The notes under the pieces were generated by a model. It searched no databases, was not told the origin of the DNA, and saw only the letters and a list, made by a program, of their open reading frames with translations. Below, piece by piece: positions 24,649 to 35,945 of a stretch of 64,000 nt of DNA (its first letter is position 1; each line of letters begins with the position of its first letter). The stretch lies in assembly GCA_022559845.1 (NCBI GenBank), contig CM040118.1:157872331-157936330 (forward strand), written 5' to 3'. The translations under genes were made by a program, and so were the position numbers. This DNA comes from Amorphophallus konjac (taxonomy: Eukaryota > Streptophyta > Magnoliopsida > Alismatales > Araceae).

Positions 24649-27117
24649 GGGTTAACTACTGAGGGCCACTCCACTAGCAAGCCACCTTTCTTTCATGGAT
24701 CTAGTTATTCTTACTGGAAGAATCGCATGGAGGTATTCCTTCGTGCTAAGGACTGAGATTTGAAAGGTTGTCAGTAAACATCCTTTCGATTTACCTCCAG
24801 ACGAAAAGTTCTGAACCAAGGAGCATATCCGTTGGTCCACCTTGAATTTGGCGGCCATTAATGCTATACAATGTGCACTCCATCCCACCGTATTCTCCAG
24901 AATTTCCTCCTATACCATAGCCAAGGAGATGTGGGACAAGCTGAAGGTTATCTATGAAGGGACTTCTCAGGTTAGGGAAACCAAAGCCAACATGTTGGTC
25001 TCTGAGTATGAGGTGTTCAGAATGAAGCCTGATGAGTCCATGCCTGAAATGTATGCCCGTCTGATGGTGCTAACTAATGGCTTGAGAAGCTTGGGTAAAG
25101 TGTATAGTGAGTACGAAATGGTTAGGAAAATCCTTAGGTCCCTAACACCTATTTGGCATACCAAGGCCACCGTAGTAGATGAGTCAAGGAACCTTGCTAC
25201 CATGACAGTAGATGAGCTCATTGGCTCTCTTATGACTTATGAGTTGAACCTTAAGAGGGTAGATGAGTCTGAGAAAAAGAAGAAACCCCTAGCTCTAAAA
25301 GTTACTTCTAATAACAAAGGGTCATCTAGTGAACACAGCTCCTCTAGCTCAGATGAAAACAATGATGATTTTGCTATGATTACTAGGAATTTCAAAAGGT
25401 TTTTGAGGAAGGAAGGAAAGGGATTTAGGAAATAGTATTTTTTTGGCAAAAGGCAGCCAAAGCATAAATATGGCGCTGCCAAGAAAACTGATAGCAATGT
25501 CTGTTATAATTGCAGGAAGGCAGGACATCTCAAGGCAGATTGTCCGGAGTTGAAAGACAAACTGCCCAGGTGGAAGAGCTAGAAAGGAAAGGCTATGGTT
25601 AACACTTGGAGCGATGAAGATGAAGGAAGTCAGAGCAGCTCCCCTGACAGTGAAAAGAAGACAAGCTATGCTTTATGGCCAAAAGTGATGAAGACAAAGA
25701 AAACAATGATGAGGTAGCTTCCCCTTTTGAAACTTTTACTCATGATGATTGGGAAGAAGCATATGCTGAGTTACTTGATAAATATGATGATATGAGAAAA
25801 GAATACAAACATTTGAAAAGGAAAACTAATTCTGTAATTCATGATACATCTCTGAATGATAAAATTGCATGTCTGGAAATTGAAAATCTCAATTTGAAAA
25901 AATATCTTGATGAAACTGAGTGTGATAAAGTCATCTTGATTGATTTAAGAACTGAAAATGAAAATCTGATGAACACCATTGATGAACTCAAACTTATAAT
26001 TCATGAATTTCATGAAGAAACAAGGATAGCCACTAAAAAATATGAAGTTGTCAATGGTGTGAATGTTGAATTGAAAAAGACAATAGAAAATTTAGAAAAA
26101 GAAAATAAAGACAAACATAACTCCCTTGAAGGCATGACACAAGGTATAGAAAATCTGAATGCCATCTTGGGAACAAAAAGTAATTTCAGAAATGAAGGTT
26201 TGGGTTTCAACCCAACTAATAAGAAGAGGTTTGACGTGAGAACTATCTCCTTTGAGGCAGAAAAGGGGGCATTTCAACCCCTGATAAAAATGACTTCTGG
26301 AGAAAGTCAGAATAAGAACAAAATGAAGAATATTGAGAAAACTAAGCCCAGTGCCAAGGACAAGGGCAAAGGGAAGATAGAGGTGTCTAGGGAATCATGC
26401 TCAAACACTCCCACACCTCAGACCAAGAAACATGCTAGGGGTCAGTCTTCTAAGGCTAGAGTTCAAGGAAGCCCCAAGGCCAAAACAACCTAGTCACCAC
26501 AGAATGGTCAAGACACCCATCAATGTGCATCGACCTCTACCTCTTCTGGGTATAAGTCCTCTAGGAATCAAGGGCAGAGTAGAAGTACCACAGGTCAAGG
26601 CTACTACAATACAACTCCGACCTATTCTACATTTCACAACTCGTATAACCACAACTTTAGTAAGGGAGGTCTAGGTAGCTTCTACATGAGACCAATGCAG
26701 CAGCATTTTCAGAATACATATTCCACTCAGATGCATCAGCCTCACCCTTGGAATTCCTATATGCAGACTAGGCGTAATAATTTTAGAAGCCAAAATTCCT
26801 ATGGCTTTGTCAATTCCATGCCTAGTCAGCCTAGGGTCTACAGTGCACCTACTACTCCCAATGCCCATTGGACTAAACGCTGGCAAAGAAATTTTCAGAG
26901 TAGTTTTAAAAGGAAGAAACAAGCCACATCACAAAAGCAATCCTCCAAAATTAAAAGTGGCAAGAAAAAGCAGACTGAACTGAATGATAAGAAATCCATA
27001 AATGTCATAAAGAAGCTAAATCAAATGTGGATACCAAAACATCTAGTCTCTAGTCTTCATGAAATAAATACTTTTCTGGGGCCCAAACAGGTTTGGGTTC
27101 CAAACCATTCCACTTGA
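24649..27117 (+). pseudogene. Sirevirus A gag
   Basis: Gag forms the particle and binds element RNA. The first codons (EGHSTSKPPFF equivalent) follow the junction without an ATG. A UBN2/DUF4219-like region (24842-25430), a CCHC zinc knuckle (C-x2-C-x4-H-x4-C at 25502-25543), an acidic Ser/Glu-rich tract, a long coiled-coil (25675-26150) and a basic Tyr/Asn/Gln-rich tail (26690-27100) follow. In-frame stops lie near 24750, at 25433, near 25580 and at 26491. The frame ends with TGA at 27115-27117, two codons before the pol ATG in the same frame. The arrangement matches Sirevirus B's gag. Confidence 0.85.
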
Positions 27118-27123
27118 TCTTCC

Positions 27124-30100
27124 ATGCAAGTATGCCTGGCAGCCAATCAAAACAGATGGTATCTTAACAGTGGCTGCTCCAGGCACATGACCGGGGATAA
27201 AGATAAATTTTGCATGTTGGTGAAGAAGGATGCATGTCATGTTACCTTCGGAGGTAATACCAAGGGAAAAATAGTTGGATCAGGTAAAGTAGGTAAGTGT
27301 TCTTCTTGTTGCATTGATGAAGTGCTGTTAGTAGAAGGCCTTGCCTATAACTTGCTTAGCATTAGCCAGCTGTGTGATAAAGGTCATAAAGTCGTTTTTG
27401 ACTCTCTTGCATGCACAATTTTTGAACCTAATTCTGAATCTGTCAAATTTTCTGGTAAGAGAATCAATAACATCTACATGATAGACTTAGATGATGTAGC
27501 ACACACAAATTTATGCCTCACTGTCAATAAGGATGACTTAGCCTGTCTTTGGCACTGTAGGTTAGGTCATGCTAGCTATCATGTGTTGCACAAATTAAAT
27601 AAACATAGCATGGTTAGAGGTCTCCCTAAAATCTCATTCAAGATAAACCATAAAATCTGTGAGGCATGCACTCAATGCAAGCAAACTAGAAAGTCATTTA
27701 AGTCAAGAACTGAAAGCTTATCTTCTAAACCATTTAAGCTGATACACATGGATTTATTTGGACCATCTAGATCAGCCATCTTATCTGGTAAAAGATACGG
27801 TTATGTTTTAATAGCTGACTTCTCTAGGTTTACCTGGGTATTCTTCCTGACTCATAAAAATAATGTATTTGAGGAATTTCAGGAATTTTATCATAAAATA
27901 AATCAGATTAGTGAGCATTCAATTCTGAATATCTTGTCTGATCATGGAGGTGAGTTTGAAAACTCACAATTTGATGATTTCTGCAGGGAAAATGGGATTA
28001 ACCATAGGTTCTCCTCTCTAAGAACTCAAGAGCAGAATGGAGTAGTTGAAAGGAGGAATAGAACTCTGGTGGAAATGGCTAGGACAATGCTAGTTGAAGG
28101 AAATTTGCCTAGGAGGTTTTGGGCTGAGGCTGTAAACACTTCCTGTTACATTATCAACAGGGCCTTGGTAAGACCTTCAACTCAAAAGACTCCCTATGAG
28201 ATTCTTAAGGGTAAGAAACCTTCACCAGCACATTTCAAGGTCTTCGGTAGTAAGTGTTTTATTCATGTAAATTCAAAAAGGGACCTTGATAAATTTGAAC
28301 CTAAAAGTGAACCTGGAATCTTTCTAGGTTATTCTGAAATGTCCAGAGCCTATAGAATATATAATCTTAACTCAAAAATTGTTGAGGACTCACCACATGT
28401 TGTCTTTGATGAGCATGCTAATAAATCTAAAATAGATTTTTACAGAGACAAAGATGATGGTGATATTCTTGAGGGCAATGAAGAGCCAAATATCAGAGTC
28501 CTGTAGAAGATGGTGAGACAAATGGGTCTAGAGTTTAGGGGGAGGACAATGCTGAAACAGGTAATCAGCTTACCAATATCAGAGTCCTTAAAGATCATCC
28601 TTTAGAGAATATAGTTGGTAATCTGAATGAACCCCCTAGGACTAGATTACATTTTAGGATTGAAAATGAGTTGAATTCTTTTGCATTAGTCTAACAAATA
28701 GAACCAAAAAATATAGATAGTGCCTTAGAGGATGTGCATTGGATAAATGCCATGCATGATGAGCTGAACCTATTTGAAAGGAACATGGTATGGCACCTAG
28801 TCCCTAAACCTTCTCATGGCTCAGTTATAAGCACTACATAGATTTTCAGGAATAAAACTGATGAGCAGGGAAAGGTAGTTAGAAATAAAGCTAAGCTAGT
28901 GGCACAGGGTTACATCCAAGAATATGGGGTAGATTTTGAAGAATCTTTTGCCCCTGTTGCCAGATTAGAAGCTATTCGAATACTTTTAGCATTTGCATGT
29001 AGCCTAGGAATAGGATTGCAGCAGATGGATGTTAAATCTGCTTTCTTGAATGGTTTAATAAAGGAGGAAGTGTTTGTTAAACAACCTCCAGGATTTGAAT
29101 GCCTTGGTTTTCTTGATCATGTCTATAAATTAGATAAGGCATTGTATGGACTGAAGCGAGCTCCCAGGGCCTCGTACGACAGGCTGAGCTCCTTCCTCAC
29201 AGGTAAGGGTTTCTCAAGAGGTGAAGTTGACCGTACTCTATTCACTAAAGTAAGTAACAAAGACATTCTTGTTGCTCAAATTTACATTGATGATATAGTG
29301 TTTGGGTCAACTAAATCTGAAATTTGTGAGGAATTCTCTAAACTAATGACAGATGAATTCGAAATGAGCTCAATGGGAGAATTGAAGTTTTTCCTTGAGT
29401 TGCAAGTCAATCAAACGATGGAGGGAAGCTTCATCACACAGCCCAAATACCTAAGGGACCTGCTGAAAAGGTATCAACCAGAAAATCTCAAAGCGATAAC
29501 TGCACCTATGGGCACATCAACCAGTCTTGATGGTGACCCAAAAGGTAAATTGGTTGACACCAAGCTTTATAGAGGTATGATCGGATCCCTTTTATACCTT
29601 ACTGCATCTCGACCTGATATTCAATTCTCAGTATGTTTATGTGCTAGATTTCAGGCTAGTCCTAGAGAATCACACATGAGTGTAGTGAAAAGGATCATTA
29701 GGTATCTATCAGGCACCCCTGACTTAGGTCTATGGTTTCCTGCTAAGTGTGAGTTCGACCTTGTAGCTTACATTGATGTAGATTATGCTTGATACAGGAT
29801 AGATAGAAAAAGCACTAGTGGATTTTGTTAATTTCTTGGTGGTTGTCTAGTATCTTGGGCATCTAAGAAGTAACACATTGTTGCTCTTTCCACTGTTGAA
29901 GCAGAATATGTTGCAGCAGGAAATTATGCAGCCCAAGTCTTATGGATAAAGCACCAACTTGTTGATTATCACATCAATCTAGGATGCACACCTATTTTGT
30001 GTGATAACACCAGTGCTATTTCATTAACTAAAAATCATGTTCATCACTCTAGGACTAAGCACATTGAGATTAAACATCATTTCTTGAGAGATGAGGTGAG

Positions 30101-30224
30101 TAAGAATGAAATTGAGTTTCATTTAATTGAATCAGAAAAACAGATTGCTGATATCTTTACTAAGCCCCTTGGAAATGATAGATTTAAAATTTTAAGACGG
30201 GAACTAGGCTTATGTAATTTTTAG
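27124..30224 (+). pseudogene. Sirevirus A pol (protease, integrase, RT, RNase H)
   Basis: It begins ATG at 27124. The protease active site reads NSG instead of DSG (Asn codon 27166-27168). The pre-integrase zinc region (LWHCRLGHASYH, CEACTQC) and integrase core follow, with D in HMDLFGP, D in LSDHGGEF and E in NGVVERRNRTL. RT contains [12 protein letters not shown] and the YIDD box ([10 protein letters not shown]). In the [16 protein letters not shown] block the usual Trp is Ser. RNase H ends with IADIFTKPLG. Stops occur at 28504, about 28694, about 28838, 29790, about 29828 and about 29870. It is non-functional by sequence. Confidence 0.9.
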
Positions 30225-32055
30225 TATGATCCGTAATGCTTTATCCTTATATGTTCTGAATAAATGCTCTCTCCTGAGTGCTTCATTTGCACATGTTTCA
30301 GATCGTCATTTGAGTTAGTCTGTATGTAGCATAACTGCATACTTTGCATCATACCCATCTTGTTCTCAAAGGTATATAAAATGATAGTTAGGAGAAGGGC
30401 AGATATCTTCTATCTGGAAACCCACATCATGTGTAGAGGCTAGTCCTCCGCCTGGTACCTTGAGTCAAGTGTCATATGTTGAAACATGCATTTGTGTCTA
30501 GCATTGTCTTTACAATATGATAGGTCAACATGCTGTGTCCAATAGTGTTGCATAGAGACAGGGGAAGCATGTATAATTTTTTTTGAGAGTTCATAAACTG
30601 TCTATCAATTCTTATTCTCATCTCTGAACTTCTCGGAACCAAAATCTCTTAAGGTCAATGTCTCTGAGTATTCTTGATATTCAGATTACTTCCCTTGAGA
30701 AAATTTCACATGCTATCCCTCTGTATCAAGTTGATACTCATCACTTCTGAGAATCTAAAAGAATGAAAAACTGATAATTCGTTCACGACTGTAAGCTACT
30801 AAAATCAGATATCTACTTCTGTAAGAATCTGAATGCACCTTGAATGAACCAATGATTTATGCTTAATGAACTTTAGAGTCTAAATGTTTCGCTTAATGAA
30901 AAGGATAGTTCATTTCTGTTAATAGCTCTCAACCATCCTTTACATGTTGTGTCTGATTCTATCTTTCTAAAACTGAAAGTCTAAAAACTCAAGAACTCTT
31001 AGTTGAAAAGCTATAGACTTGTATATTTAAAAAAAAAATAAAGGGCAGCTGAGTGCAACTCTTGAGTCAAAATAGTAGACAGAGCAATGGCTAAATGCAC
31101 AGAGAAACTGGGTCCTCCATCAAAGAAAGCGGATTAACTCATGTCATGAAGTGCTTTAGTTACCTCCGTTTAAAGAGGATAAAATTTTTGAGCCAAAATT
31201 AATTGGCAGAGCAATGGCTAAATACAGGGAGAAACTGGGTCCTCTATCTGAGAAATAGGGTGAACCCATGTCATGATGTGGTTCAGTTACCTCTCTTCAA
31301 AAATGAAACAGAATGATCAATCCTATTGAGTAAACTAGGGGTACTGGCGTCTGATCAACGTGTACCTCTTTGTATAAAGGTATGGATCATATCTGCCTAT
31401 TCAACTGTTTGTGGATAAAAATGTAGAATCCAGCTGACTCCCTAAAGAATGTTTTTAAAATGTGTTTAAATCTCAATACATGTTCAAGTTCATCCTAAAA
31501 AATTCTTTGAATTTTGAATTTGTAAGTTGAAGTTAGACGGCTCTAACATGATTAATGTTTGTATGGTTTATTGCTATTAATGGCTAATACAGACCTTTTC
31601 AAATAGTAAAGTTGCTACACTCTAACTTTCATTACACATAAATCAGACTTTATAAAGGTTGCATTCACTGAACTCTTATCCTAAATAGATTATGAACTCT
31701 GTATGCTTGTCTCATGAACGATAATTTAGTTTGTCACTCAGAATTCTCCTCACTGCCTCCATCCACTCTATCTATCCCAGCTTCCTATTTGCTAATGGCA
31801 AAGGGGGAGAGATCTTTGATGAAGAAATCCCTTCTTTTGATGGGGAGAGATCTTTGATGAAGAGGTTGAACTTCTTGATATGATATTCTATTTAAGGGGG
31901 AGAGTTTGAGAGTTTGATTGCCGTCTCTGCAGGTGGTGAGGTGAGATTATTCTTGATTTGATTATATTCATCCTGGCACAACACTGTGACCCTTGCATTT
32001 TTTGACTTATAATGCATTAGTGTTGCCATCAAAGCATTTCAACGTTGCCATCATC
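30225..32055 (+). other. 3' non-coding region of Sirevirus A
   Basis: 1.8 kb between pol and the 3' LTR without a convincing envelope-like frame. It contains an imperfect tandem duplication of about 125 bp (31060-31188 and 31189-31320), marked by GAGCAATGGCTAAAT and GAGAAACTGGGTCCTC. Purine tracts gather at its end. Confidence 0.7.
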
Positions 32056-32069
32056 AAAAAGGAGGAGAA
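31798..32069 (+). promoter_or_regulatory. Multiple polypurine tracts before the 3' LTR
   Basis: AAAGGGGGAGAGA (about 31800), GGGGAGAGA (about 31841), AAGGGGGAGAG (about 31896) and AAAAAGGAGGAGAA (32056-32069). The last abuts the LTR and is the primary plus-strand priming site. Several tracts in a row are a known Sirevirus trait. Confidence 0.75.
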
Positions 32070-34194
32070 TGTTGTGTCTCCCCTGACTTGATGTCATTCT
32101 CGTCTAGTTTTAATGATTGGCAACAGTAGTTTGACCATTTGTAGACTTTTGCAACATCATCTTCTTATAAGGCAAAATATGTCACATTAGCTGTTACAGG
32201 TCAGTGCATAGTAAGATTATTGCATATCTAGGCTAATGAAGGTCGGTGCATGTTTCATCTTAAGGTAGAGTAAGGCCGATGCATGCTTTGTCTCGCATAT
32301 AGGTCAGTGCACATCACTATTCACATGCACATTCATAGTCGAAGCTCATGCATTTTTTGTGTGCAAAGTCAGTGCACATTCTATTTGCCTACATATAGGT
32401 CGGTGCAGATTTTGCATTGTGCTTGCATATAGTTAGTGCACGTCTCTGTAGAAACACGGTTGCATATAGTCGGTGCACATTTCTGCCTCATGCATATAAA
32501 AGATCGGTGCACCTTTTTGCCTTGTGTATACAAGTCTGTGCATGTACTGTAGCACACTTGCAGTATGCATATCTAAGGTCTGTGCATGTTGTTAAGCATA
32601 GAACGTCGGTGCACATTGTGCCCTACGCACATTGATGGTCGGTGCACGACTACCCTGTGCAAAACAGGTCAGTGCATGTTGTCCTTTGCACAAATCAAGG
32701 TCGGTGCATATCATTATTCACATGCATACATAAAGGTCGATGTATGTTCTTACTGCAATGCATAAGGTCTGTGCACGTTACTGCTTGATGTATATGAAGG
32801 TCGGTGCATACAATGTAGCCAGTCGGTGCATGTTTGCATACAAGCATATGAAGGTAGGTGCATTTTTTTCCTTGTGCATATAGGTCTATGCAAATATGTT
32901 TACTCAGGTCTGTGCACATTTTAATTTGAGCGACACAAGGTCCATGCACATTTGCCCTTGTGCGATACAAGATCGGTGCACACTTTGCTGCATGCATATC
33001 AAGTCGATGCACATTGTTGTCACTAGTGTATGAAGTCAGTGCATATTGTCTGTGCTACATATATAAGGTCTAATCGTGTTTGCACTTTTCTTCATAGGCT
33101 AAGGCATTTCCTCCAACCTAGCATACTCTTGAGCATCTGAACCGCGTGAGGGCAGATATCATCGCATGTCACGTGATCACTCAAAATCACACCTGAAGCA
33201 TGAGCTCGTGAGGGGATAACAGAACCAATGATTGGCACGTGATCCAAGGACCTTCTGCCACGAGGATCATTGTCCTATCTGCACTCGACACGTGGCCTCT
33301 TTGGAAAAGGTGGGAACGAGCCTTCCACATGCTGGACGCATGAGGTCGTGAGAACCCAGCCTGAAGCCCTAGAAGAAGGCATCTTCTGCGACCAAAATGG
33401 CAGGCTAGGATAAGAGGTGGCCATAGAATAGCCAAGGAGAAGAAAAGCAGGAGAACCACGAGAGAAGAGGAGGAAGGAGAGAGTTTAGAAAAAGGAGAGA
33501 AAATAGAGTATCGTAGAAGAGAGTTGAGAAGAAGAGAGTCTGGGCAAGGCTGACTCTTCCTGACTTCTGGATCAAATCCAGAGTCAGATTGCTCTATTCA
33601 AAGAGCTACATTTCGGTATTCTATCTGTATTTCGTTTAATTTGTTGCTTTCTTTTCAAATCTACTTTAAGCTATGTATCAGCAGAGCTAAGCTGTATTGC
33701 TCAGCGGGCGAGGGTGTTCCTCGGACAGCAAGCTGTAAGCCTCAGCGGTTGTAGGGATTTCCATCGCCAAAGCTGTGGATCAGTGGTTTTCAAGCTGTGT
33801 GGCAGCAGGAAGCCTTACTCAGTTGAGTAAGGGGTGGACATAGATTTCTGGATAGTGATCGAACCACCTTAAAACTCTCTTGTCTTGTGAATGATTTACT
33901 ATTTTATCTCCGAGTAGATGAATGCTTAGGCTCGCCTGATGGTTTAGCATGTGTTTGATTGGATTGACATTCGTCTGCCTTGTTCATCTGTCTCTCTCCA
34001 CCTTGCGCCTTCAACTAAGTCACTACTGCTGGTCGATTTAACGCACTTGTAGGATCATTCATCTTCTGATTTTGTGTATGAGTTTATAGTAGTTTATTTA
34101 AATTCCGCACTAGTTCTTTTACACTGCTATTGTGTGTTTATCCTTGGGGTAGATCTATTCACCCCCCCTCTAGATCTGTTCTTCGCACCCATCA
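32070..34194 (+). mobile_element. 3' LTR of Sirevirus A
   Basis: TGTTGTGTCTCCCC ... CACCCATCA, 2,125 bp, aligned throughout with the 5' LTR except for the missing units around 32775. U3 array 32200-33050, TATA 33060-33066, R/U5 words about 33665-33815. It is followed by TSD GTGTG (34195-34199) and Tat sequence. Confidence 0.92.
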
Positions 34195-34335
34195 GTGTGG
34201 ATATCGGCTAGGGCATAAAGCCTTGCACCGACACTGTGTATTCGCAGGTGTGGGGATAACGCCAGTGCAAAGGAAATGGTTTATGCACCAGTGTGGACGT
34301 AAGGTCCAACATAGTGATGATGTGTATAGTGGTAG
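34195..34335. repeat. Continuation of Tat tandem array 3
   Basis: One unit of the array interrupted at 21322. The duplicate copy is at 23610-23745. Confidence 0.8.
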
Positions 34336-34499
34336 TTCAGTAGGGGTTCTCAAGAGGCCCTGGGATTAGTGCGCACCGGGGAGGCTTCTATAATTATGAG
34401 CCAACGGCCTCGGAATCGATATGAGCTGAGTGGGTATTTTTTGGAGAGCTCGGCCAGGGCGGAGTGCCACTAGACCAAGGTAGATTTTGGACATTATTC

Positions 34500-35708
34500 G
34501 AGCGTCGGCAGGGCTAAATGATACAGCCTCAAATGTTTCCCATTGAGCGGGGAGAATTGCACTATCTCTTTGTGGTCTACGAGAACATAGGCACCACCTT
34601 CATAGACTCAGTGGATAACATATGGTCCAACCAAGTTTTCAACCAACTTCCCTTTGGGGTTGGAGGCCATTACTTCTTTTCTTTTGACCATCACTAGGTC
34701 ACATTTCTTAAATTCTTGCCCTTTGACAAGCTTGTCGAAGGCACGGGCCATGCGAGCTTGATATAGTTGAATGTTTTGTTGCGCCCGGAGGCGTCTTCCA
34801 TCGAGCTCAACGAGCTTTTCTAGTCTTCTTTATATATTCGTTTGTTCGCCGTTCGTCAGGCCATGTTGTATGGCGACTCTCTGTGACGACACTTCCAGCT
34901 CTATTGGTACCACTGCCTCTGACCCGTATACCAGGGAGAATGGTGAATAGCCAGTTGGAATTTTATAGACTGTACGATAAGCCCATAGTGCTTCGTACAT
35001 CTTCTCTTCCAAATCTCTCTTGCTATAGTTGATGGTATTGGCAAGCAGGGTGCAGAGAGTTTTGTTAAATGCCTCCGCAAGTCCGTTGGCATGTGGATTG
35101 TAGGGGGATGATGTCCTCCAATCAATTTTATACTTATCAGCTAACCTGTAGATCTTCTGATTTCTGAAATGGCTGCCATTATCAGAAATAATTCGGTTGG
35201 GGACACCAAACCCGAATATTATGCTCTGATGGAAGAACCTGGCGACTAGCTCCTTTGTCACTTCTCTTAATGCCACCGCCTCTGCCCATCTGGAGAAGTA
35301 GTCCATGGCTGCTAAAATATACTTGTACCCTGATGAAGATGTTGGTAAAGGTCCCACTACATCTATGCCCCATTGGGCAAACGGCTAACTTGGGATAGTA
35401 GGGTGTAAAGGCACTGGAGGCCTCCTTGGCACGGTGGTGTGCTCTTGGCATTTCTGACATGACTTGGCAAACTTGCAGCAGTCGTCAAATATAGTGGGCC
35501 AATAGTATCCTAATTTCTTTATTTCGATCTTCATTTTTGGACCAACCTGGTGAGCCCCGGCTGACCCGACATGAACTTCTTTCATCACCTGCCATGCTTC
35601 TTCTGTAGACAAGCAACAAAGTAGAATCTTCTTTTGGGCATCTGTCATTATTCGAAACAAAGTTTCATTCCTTAACTCGTAGGAGTCTTTGATTCGGAGC
35701 AATTTCAT
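34500..35708 (-). pseudogene. Tat-element integrase
   Basis: The integrase joins element cDNA to chromosomal DNA. The zinc-binding domain (35708-35400) has EVHVGSAGAH followed by CQKC. The core (about 35370-34860) has the DDE residues D in AAMDYFSRW, D in ISDNGSHF and E in GLAEAFNK, then ALWAYRTVYKIPTGYSPF. The chain continues past 34830 toward LDGRRLRAQQNIQLYQARMA-type sequence and the GPY/F-like end. An in-frame stop falls near 35385, and another break near 34830. It lies directly upstream of the 3' repeat region in element order. Confidence 0.88.
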
Positions 35709-35945
35709 TCTTTGCTCTTTCTCTTTCGGGAGCTGCTGGTGCTGGAACTAGCGTAGGAGGTGCTCTCGTCAATCGGACCGTTGGATTTCTTCCACAATCG
35801 CCACTTCGTCCTCTTCTTCATTAGACAGGACCTCTGTCATGCTTGGGACCTGGCGTTTATTGATGACGTTTATATTCAGGCTTGTGTCCGACGGGACCGA
35901 CAGGGAACTAGCCAACTTTACGAGGGCATCTGCCTGGGCATTCTG

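Larger units (their letters stand above)
21323..34194 (+). mobile_element. Sirevirus A (Ty1/copia, SIRE lineage), full length but rearranged
   Basis: TG...CA LTRs are at 21323-23609 and 32070-34194. The 5-bp target duplication GTGTG is at 21318-21322 and 34195-34199, inside Tat array 3. Gag and pol lie between, in Ty1/copia order (protease, integrase, RT, RNase H). The long gag with a coiled-coil and the extended 3' non-coding region with several polypurine tracts fit Sirevirus. The region that should hold the PBS and leader is replaced by 1.04 kb of Tat sequence. The many stops make it non-autonomous. Confidence 0.9.

Noticed and set aside
30225..32055. Envelope-like ORF expected in some Sireviruses
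   Set aside because: No long frame, signal peptide or transmembrane segment found in either Sirevirus 3' region.
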